From a bacterium (GTDB taxonomy: Bacteria > Krumholzibacteriota > Krumholzibacteriia > Krumholzibacteriales > Krumholzibacteriaceae), in the NCBI GenBank assembly GCA_017885175.1, contig JAFNGP010000234.1, forward strand, positions 3,989-14,269: a DNA stretch of 10,281 nt. The letters are read 5' to 3'. Positions within the stretch are counted from its first letter, which is position 1, and the number at the start of each line of letters is the position of its first letter. The notes under the pieces were generated by a model, which was given only the letters and a program-made list of their open reading frames with translations, did not search any database and had not been told where the DNA came from. Below are positions 6,595-10,281 of the stretch, piece by piece. A program made the translations under genes and the position numbers.

Positions 6595-6640
6595 CGTTTT
6601 ACCGCTGGCAAAGAGCGCGCATATCGCGTATAAGGTCGAT

Positions 6641-8149
6641 ATGCGTGCGTTGGAGCTCCAGAGATCCGAACGGGTCGCGCTCTGTGCGGTCATCGCAATC
6701 GCCCTGTCTTTAAGATTCTTCCGCCTCGCGCACCAATCGCTCTGGGTCGATGAAATTCTCTCGTACAAGGCGTTCGTATCGGTCTCGGGCGTTCCGTACT
6801 GGAAGAAATTCCTCTACGACGTGCACGGGCCGCTCTATTCGCTCGTCATGCATTTCTGGAGCGCCGTATCGAAATCCGATTTCTGGCTCAGGACGCCGAG
6901 CGCGGTCGCGGGGACGCTCGCCGTATGCGCGCTGTTCCGGTGGTTCGTGGAAATCGGGAGAAGGGATCTCGCGATTCCGGCGGCGCTCTTCATGGCGTTG
7001 AGCCCCTTTCATATCTACTATTCGCAGGAGCTCAGGTTCTACGCGTTTCTCTCGCTGTTCGCGGTGCTCGCGCTCATCGCCTTCGAGCGGTTTCGCGCCG
7101 ATCCGACCGCGCGGAGCGGCGCATTTCTCGGCGTCGCGTTCGCGTTCGCGTGCCTCTCGCATTTTTCGGCGATCTTTCTCGGCGCGGCGTTTTTCGTCTA
7201 CCTCGTCTGCAGCGGGAGGCTCAGGGGAGCTCATCTCCGCTTCGGCGCGCTCGCCGCTGCGATCGCGCTCGTCATGATTTCCCCGTGGATCTATCGCGAG
7301 ATCTGGTTTCTGCGGCAGATACACGTCGTCGACATCTCGACGCTGCCCGTCGAGGAGCGGTTGAGGGGGGAGCTCACTTTGAGCCGCTGGTCTTACCCGT
7401 ACGCGCTCTTCGCTTTCTCCTCGGGATATTCCCTTGGCCCGGGTCTTCGGGAGCTTCATCTCGTGACGACGGCGACCGGTCTCTTCGCGAAGCACGCGAT
7501 TGCGATCGGTGCGACCGGTATCGTATTCGGCGGTCTCCTGGTATCGGGGATCGTCCGTTCGGCGCGGCGAGGCCATCTCGGGCTTTTCCTCGCGGTGATT
7601 CTCGTCACGGTCGCATCGGCCACGGTCGTCACCGCCTTCAATATCAAGGTATTCAACGTACGGTATCTGATGTGCGCGTTCCCGCTGTACATCGCGCTTG
7701 TCGCATACGGGCTTCCGTCGGGAAAGCGCGCGCGTCTCCTTGCCGGCGCCGCCGTTTGCGCGCTGATGCTCGTTTCGGACGGCAACTATTTCTTTAATCC
7801 GAGATATGAGCGGGAGAACGTGAGGGACGCCGTCGCGGTCGTCATGAAGAGCGAGGAGAAAGGGGATCTCATCATCGCGCCGGCGGTCGAGCAGGTATTC
7901 GCCCATTACTATCGGGGGCCGAACACGATCAGGTTCGTCGATCCGTCCAGTCTCGGAGAGGCCGGCACCGATGCAGAGATCACTCGCGGCTTCGCCGCGC
8001 ATACGCGAATATGGTACCTGCGAAGCCGAAACTGGGACAAGGATCCCGATGATATCCTCCTGCGATCCTTGCTCGCGCACGGGGAGATCGCGCTGACGTG
8101 GACCGCTCCCGGCGTAGGTCTTAACTTGTACATTAAACAAGTGCCATAA
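6641..8149 (+). CDS. GT-C family glycosyltransferase, PMT_2 / ArnT-like (502 aa)
   Basis: This is a polytopic inner-membrane enzyme of the GT39/ArnT/PMT_2 group, which transfers a sugar from a polyprenyl-phosphate carrier to an acceptor on the periplasmic side. The first membrane helix (12-30) is followed by SLWVDEILSY with the acidic pair Asp37-Glu38 expected at the first periplasmic loop. Next come DVHGPLYSLVMHFW (60-73, the family's H-x-P-L-Y motif), LRTPSAVAGTL (83-93) and SPFHIYYSQELRFYAF (121-136, with the Glu-x-Arg signature). About ten further hydrophobic segments follow up to residue 390, then a soluble C-terminal portion (about 395-502). ATG 6641 has AAGGT 5 nt upstream; the frame is open back to 6449, but that part overlaps the DUF72 gene and is not family-like. 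Donor and acceptor are unknown. Confidence 0.88.
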   Translation: MRALELQRSERVALCAVIAIALSLRFFRLAHQSLWVDEILSYKAFVSVSGVPYWKKFLYDVHGPLYSLVMHFWSAVSKSDFWLRTPSAVAGTLAVCALFRWFVEIGRRDLAIPAALFMALSPFHIYYSQELRFYAFLSLFAVLALIAFERFRADPTARSGAFLGVAFAFACLSHFSAIFLGAAFFVYLVCSGRLRGAHLRFGALAAAIALVMISPWIYREIWFLRQIHVVDISTLPVEERLRGELTLSRWSYPYALFAFSSGYSLGPGLRELHLVTTATGLFAKHAIAIGATGIVFGGLLVSGIVRSARRGHLGLFLAVILVTVASATVVTAFNIKVFNVRYLMCAFPLYIALVAYGLPSGKRARLLAGAAVCALMLVSDGNYFFNPRYERENVRDAVAVVMKSEEKGDLIIAPAVEQVFAHYYRGPNTIRFVDPSSLGEAGTDAEITRGFAAHTRIWYLRSRNWDKDPDDILLRSLLAHGEIALTWTAPGVGLNLYIKQVP

Positions 8150-8249
8150 GCTCTTGTATAGCCAGTTAGTTGGACAGCATTTCGAAACTCCCCAAGGATA
8201 GCATGATGCGCCCCCGGCCGTGCCTTCGCGGCGCGCTCCCCGGGTCCCA
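8150..8249. other. Gene-free spacer after the glycosyltransferase gene
   Basis: The 304-bp gap 8150-8453 is the largest without a gene. Its first 100 bp hold no clear reading frame. They contain a short dyad, CCA/TGG around GTTAGT near 8163-8174, and a GC-rich pairing GCCG...CGGC near 8217-8235 without a T-run. Termination of the glycosyltransferase transcript may occur here, but no canonical intrinsic terminator is present. The rest of the gap is described in the promoter, ncRNA and terminator entries. Confidence 0.5.
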
Positions 8250-8277
8250 TTGACAGAATCCGGAATCGGGCTATAGT
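8250..8277 (+). promoter_or_regulatory. Strong sigma-70 type promoter
   Basis: TTGACA (8250-8255, 6/6), 16-bp spacer, TATAGT (8272-8277, 5/6). It is the best housekeeping promoter in the window. Initiation is expected near A8284. It drives the structured RNA that follows and, on read-through of the terminator, the small lipoprotein gene. No other promoter was found between the terminator and that gene. Confidence 0.7.
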
Positions 8278-8283
8278 AATGAG

Positions 8284-8385
8284 AAGGGTCGGTATCATCA
8301 GGGGAGGGAACCCGTGATGAGCGAAAGCCCGAAACTGACAAGATATTTTCCAAAAGCCGATGGCGATAGCTGTACGGCTTTTTTT
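8284..8385 (+). ncRNA. Candidate structured RNA: orphan leader (riboswitch or attenuator) or small RNA
   Basis: A strong promoter and an intrinsic terminator delimit a transcript of about 100 nt with no coding potential. Folding by hand gives a three-way junction. P1 pairs GTCGGT (8288-8293) with ACTGAC (8334-8339, one G-U). P2 pairs TCATCAGGG (8295-8303) with CCC-g-TGATGA (8311-8320, one bulged G8314). P3 is GCGAAAGC (8321-8328), a very stable GNRA-type mini-hairpin. P2 and P3 abut and could stack. The P2 loop GGAA (8307-8310) can pair with TTCC (8348-8351), just before the terminator stem, as a pseudoknot. The lipoprotein gene begins 68 nt beyond the terminator, so control of that gene by attenuation is plausible. 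A free-standing small RNA is the alternative. I do not recognise the class; the folding was not computed. Confidence 0.5.
8352..8385 (+). terminator. Intrinsic (rho-independent) terminator
   Basis: AAAAGCCG (8352-8359) pairs with CGGCTTTT (8375-8382). An inner helix ATGGC/GCTGT (8360-8364 with 8369-8373, two G-U pairs) closes a GATA loop. A run of seven T (8379-8385) follows. This is the only canonical intrinsic terminator seen in the window. It sits in front of, not behind, a protein gene. Confidence 0.85.
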
Positions 8386-8453
8386 ATCCCCGAAAGAATA
8401 TGCGGTTCGAGAACGGATCCTTATCGTTCCGGACGGCAAGGAGGCTCGCTGTC

Positions 8454-8897
8454 ATGAAAATGGCCATGATTCTCTGCGTATGCGTGGCGCTGGTCGCTTC
8501 AATCGGATGCTCGTGCGTTTCAACCGTTGAAAGGGTGAACCGGACCCCGGTCGCCAGCCGCGAGGACTACGTCAAGCTTAATCCGGATTGTGACCACGGC
8601 GAGAGCATCGTAAACGGGGAGATCGTACGCGGGATGAACTCGCGCGAGGTTCTGGCCTCGTGGGGGCTTCCGAACGTCTACATCGTCACCAGAACGTCCC
8701 CGGCGGAGCAGTGGATCTACTACCTCAAGGATCGCGACTCGCTCACGATGCTCATCTATACGTTGACGTTCGCCGATGATACTCTGCAGGTATGGGACGT
8801 CGATCAGAAGCGCTTCGTGGGGCAGGGCATCGCCTCGATGGCCGACAGGAAGCACGTGGCGGCTGAGGCGGCGGCTCAGGATATGCGGAGGCGGTAG
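8454..8897 (+). CDS. Small lipoprotein with BamE/SmpA-like fold (147 aa)
   Basis: The N-terminus is a lipoprotein-type signal peptide: Met1-Lys2, a hydrophobic stretch (4-17) and ASIGC with Cys19 as the likely lipidated residue (Ser at -3 is acceptable but not the usual Leu). The mature part contains IVRGMNSREVLASWGLP (57-73), matching the Gly-Met-(T/S)-x-x-(E/Q)-V-x-x-x-(W/L)-G-x-P element of BamE/SmpA/OmlA-like domains. EQWIYY (85-90) and LTFADDTLQVW (104-114) stand where the family has its central and last strands. Such domains serve in outer-membrane assembly lipoproteins but also in many unrelated small lipoproteins, so the role is open. The start ATG 8454 is set by AAGGAGG with 9-nt spacing; an in-frame ATG at 8400 would put a charged stretch before the signal peptide. 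Confidence 0.72.
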   Translation: MKMAMILCVCVALVASIGCSCVSTVERVNRTPVASREDYVKLNPDCDHGESIVNGEIVRGMNSREVLASWGLPNVYIVTRTSPAEQWIYYLKDRDSLTMLIYTLTFADDTLQVWDVDQKRFVGQGIASMADRKHVAAEAAAQDMRRR

Positions 8898-8910
8898 GGC
8901 GGACTCGCCC
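8897..8910 (+). other. Hairpin overlapping the lipoprotein stop codon
   Basis: GGGCG (8897-8901), loop GACT, CGCCC (8906-8910): a perfect 5-bp stem that starts in the TAG stop. No T-run follows. It may stabilise the 3' end or help factor-dependent termination. Confidence 0.3.
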
Positions 8911-8955
8911 GCACGCGCCCCGGCGCGCTTCGCCGCCCCGCGGAAGAGCGATAGT

Positions 8956-8973
8956 CGCGGCTTTTGAGCCGCG
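8956..8973 (+). other. Perfect hairpin between the lipoprotein and hsp20 genes
   Basis: CGCGGCT (8956-8962), loop TTTG, AGCCGCG (8967-8973): a 7-bp GC-rich stem. A run of five T comes 13 bases later (8987-8991), too far for a standard intrinsic terminator. It is a likely end of the lipoprotein transcript or an insulator before the hsp20 promoter at 8996. Confidence 0.4.
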
Positions 8974-8995
8974 CCCGAATACTTCCTTTTTCAAA

Positions 8996-9024
8996 TTGAC
9001 AGGAACTCCCCTCCAAACTATCCT
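8996..9024 (+). promoter_or_regulatory. Sigma-70 type promoter of the hsp20-lon operon
   Basis: TTGACA (8996-9001, 6/6), 17-bp spacer, TATCCT (9019-9024, 4/6). Initiation near 9031 gives a leader of about 47 nt before the hsp20 ATG. No CIRCE inverted repeat was seen nearby, so heat-shock control through HrcA is not indicated. A sigma-32 type promoter was not recognised either. Confidence 0.55.
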
Positions 9025-9077
9025 CACTCGTGATTGTTCGGAACGCGCGAATGCTCCTCAAGAAAGGATTCTGCCCC

Positions 9078-9524
9078 ATGATCGTAAAGCATCTTCGGCT
9101 CGCCGAAGAAGATGAACGGGATCCGCTGCGCGACATGTTCGGCTTGTTCGCGAACGAGCGCTCCGGGCGGGGCAAGGTGAGAATCCATTCCGACCTCACC
9201 TGGGAACCGCCGGCCGATATCGTTGAAACCGAAAGCGAGATCGTCGTTACCGTGGACATCGCCGGAATGGCCGGAAAGGACATCAGTGTCGTGACCGACG
9301 GGAAGACCCTTCGAATCAACGGCACGAGACGGAGCCCCGCCGCGCCGGGGGCCAAGCAATTTCATATGCTCGAGATACAGTGCGGGCCGTTCGAGCGCGC
9401 CGGCGAGCTCCCGGGCCGCGTCGATCCGGCGAAGGTGTCCGCCCACTATTCGAAGGGGATGCTCCAGATCCGGATCCGCAAGCTCGATCCCGCGGAGTAC
9501 GTGAAAAAAGTGGAGATCGATTGA
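9078..9524 (+). CDS. Hsp20 / alpha-crystallin family small heat-shock protein (148 aa)
   Basis: This is an ATP-independent holdase chaperone. A short N-terminal arm (1-41) precedes the alpha-crystallin domain (about 42-135). It begins WEPPADIVETESEIVVTVDI and continues with AGMAGKDISVVTDGKTLRI (62-80) and NGTRRSP. The family's signature near the end of the domain is present as VSAHYSKGMLQIRIRK (120-135), in place of the usual Ala-x-x-x-(N/K)-G-(V/M)-L-x-(I/V)-x-(I/L)-x-K. The C-terminal tail ends VEID; a strict Ile-x-Ile oligomerisation motif is replaced by Val-Glu-Ile. ATG 9078 is preferred over the in-frame GTG at 9030 because AAGGA (9064-9068) fits it and 9030 would sit at the transcription start. 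Its stop overlaps the lon start codon. Confidence 0.92.
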   Translation: MIVKHLRLAEEDERDPLRDMFGLFANERSGRGKVRIHSDLTWEPPADIVETESEIVVTVDIAGMAGKDISVVTDGKTLRINGTRRSPAAPGAKQFHMLEIQCGPFERAGELPGRVDPAKVSAHYSKGMLQIRIRKLDPAEYVKKVEID

Positions 9525-10281
9525 AACCGTCGCGCCGAAGCCATCGAATAAGCACCGAAGCCGACGCCATAGCCGACGGCAGCGATCTTCTTCGCGAGAT
9601 TCCGGAGGAGCTCGCGATCATTCCGATCAACGACGCCGTCGTATTCCCCTACATGCTCATCCCGCTCATCCTCACCGACACGAATCTCATCAGGCTCGTC
9701 GACGAAGCGCTCGCCGGAAGCAAGATCATAGGCGTTTTCACGCAAGTCAACAAGGACGTGCAGACTCCCGGCCCGAACGACGTCTACCGGACGGGCAGCG
9801 CGCTTCTCATCCAGAAAATGGCGCGGTTTCCCGACGGGCACGTCCGGATCATCGGACAGGGGCTCGCGAGGATCTCGATCCGGCAGTTCACCGACGAGCT
9901 CCCGTTCATGCGCGCGCGGGTCGCGGTTCTTTCCGAGGACGATCCGAAAGACGACCGGACGAAGGCGCTCATGCGAAACGTCGTCTCCGCTTTCTTCACG
10001 ATCGTCGATTCCTCCGGGAGCTACCCCGAGGAGACCAAGGGGATCGTGTCGAGCATCAGGAGCGCGGGGCGACTCGCCGATATGCTCACGGCGAACCTCG
10101 CCATGGAGATCGCCGATAAGCAGAAGGTTCTCGAGATCCTCGATCCGGTGAAGCGGTTGGGCTTCATCTATGAATTCATCACGGGCGAGCTCGAGATCGT
10201 GAAGATCGGGGAGAAGATCAAGCGGGACGTCCGCAAGGAAATGGACAAGGAGCAGCGCGAATACTTCCTGCGCCAGCAGAT
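9521..10281 (+). CDS. lon: ATP-dependent Lon protease, N-terminal part (3' end cut off)
   Basis: The visible 253 residues are the substrate-binding LON domain and the start of the coiled-coil region. Family marks are LAIIPINDAVVFPYMLIPL, VFTQVNKD, NDVYRTGSALLIQ, DGHVRIIGQGLARISI, a helical segment with LADMLTANLAM and KQKVLEILDPVKRL, and at the edge EMDKEQREYFLRQQ, which leads into the central AAA+ part of Lon. Those ATPase and Ser-Lys protease domains lie beyond the window. No ATG exists in frame ahead of the conserved domain. The start is TTG 9521, with GGAG (9512-9515) 5 nt upstream. The codon overlaps the hsp20 stop (TTGA), so translation is coupled. This start gives a basic, poorly conserved extension of about 28 residues. 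Lon degrades misfolded proteins, a function that fits with Hsp20 as holdase. Confidence 0.95.
   Translation, partial: MKPSRRSHRISTEADAIADGSDLLREIPEELAIIPINDAVVFPYMLIPLILTDTNLIRLVDEALAGSKIIGVFTQVNKDVQTPGPNDVYRTGSALLIQKMARFPDGHVRIIGQGLARISIRQFTDELPFMRARVAVLSEDDPKDDRTKALMRNVVSAFFTIVDSSGSYPEETKGIVSSIRSAGRLADMLTANLAMEIADKQKVLEILDPVKRLGFIYEFITGELEIVKIGEKIKRDVRKEMDKEQREYFLRQQ

Noticed and set aside
6606..6621. Sigma-54-like TGGCAAA-N4-GCGCA upstream of the glycosyltransferase gene
   Set aside because: GG and GC spacing is right, but both elements are poor. Initiation at about 6632 would begin at the ribosome binding site, leaving no usable leader.
8306..8339. Cobalamin riboswitch resemblance: GGGAA, then GTG, then GCCCG-AACTG spacing
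   Set aside because: The upstream cobalamin elements cannot exist because the promoter lies directly before. The total length is about half that of the class, and the matching words fall inside a better alternative fold. A covariance-model search would settle it.
8288..8340. Hammerhead ribozyme resemblance: GTC, TGATGAG and CGAAAC in the right order
   Set aside because: The essential C before TGATGA is a G, the segment between the putative stem II and GAAA has extra C residues, and stem III would be only about three pairs. The TGATGA is better paired in P2.
6710..8353. Minus-strand open frame of 547 codons opposite the glycosyltransferase gene
   Set aside because: It is antisense to a gene with clear GT-C motifs, has Arg/Glu/Asp-rich composition and also runs through the ncRNA region.
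8403..8420. GGTTCGAG followed by GGATCC, similar to a tRNA T-arm
   Set aside because: No acceptor, D-arm or anticodon arm is present around it. It is a short chance match just upstream of the lipoprotein ribosome binding site.

Overview
The window looks like chromosomal DNA from a GC-rich, Gram-negative (diderm) bacterium. Genes are tightly packed, mostly with strong GGAGG-type ribosome binding sites, and two genes encode probable lipoproteins. The mix of a GldA/GldF/GldG-type ABC exporter, a DUF5683-like protein, a fibronectin-III lipoprotein and an hsp20-lon pair would suit an FCB-group or related uncultivated lineage. That placement is an impression, not a demonstration. No insertion sequence, phage gene, CRISPR array, tRNA or rRNA was seen.

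Layout. Positions 1-2607 (minus strand) hold a three-gene ABC operon: ATPase, six-helix permease and an auxiliary GldG-like protein that runs off the left edge. The genes are separated by 0-1 bp. Positions 2608-2782 form a divergent promoter region. On the plus strand come a UPF0104/LPG-synthase-TM flippase-like membrane protein (2783-3871), a DUF5683-like membrane protein (3968-4444), a small FN3 lipoprotein (4460-4849) and a tail-anchored protein with an L7/L12-like domain and a zinc ribbon (4991-5584). The last of these has a near-consensus sigma-54 promoter. A DUF72 (YecE-like) gene lies on the minus strand (5610-6506). Divergent from it is a GT-C glycosyltransferase of the PMT_2/ArnT type (6641-8149). 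Next come a 304-bp gene-free stretch, a BamE/SmpA-like small lipoprotein (8454-8897), an Hsp20 chaperone (9078-9524) and the first third of Lon protease (9521 to the right edge), which starts at a TTG overlapping the hsp20 stop.

The most interesting object is in the gene-free stretch 8150-8453. A TTGACA-N16-TATAGT promoter (8250-8277) is followed by about 100 nt that fold by hand into a three-way junction with a possible loop-linker pseudoknot. The transcript ends in a textbook intrinsic terminator (8352-8385), 68 nt before the lipoprotein gene. It is either a small RNA or a cis-acting leader (riboswitch or attenuator), and I could not match it convincingly to a known class. The second point of interest is the sigma-54 promoter (4942-4957) with an upstream dyad, in front of the zinc-ribbon gene.

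How the genes work together: most products act at the cell envelope (ABC exporter, flippase-like protein, polyprenyl-sugar transferase, lipoproteins). The right end is protein quality control (Hsp20 plus Lon). The regions look like adjacent housekeeping operons rather than one mobile system.
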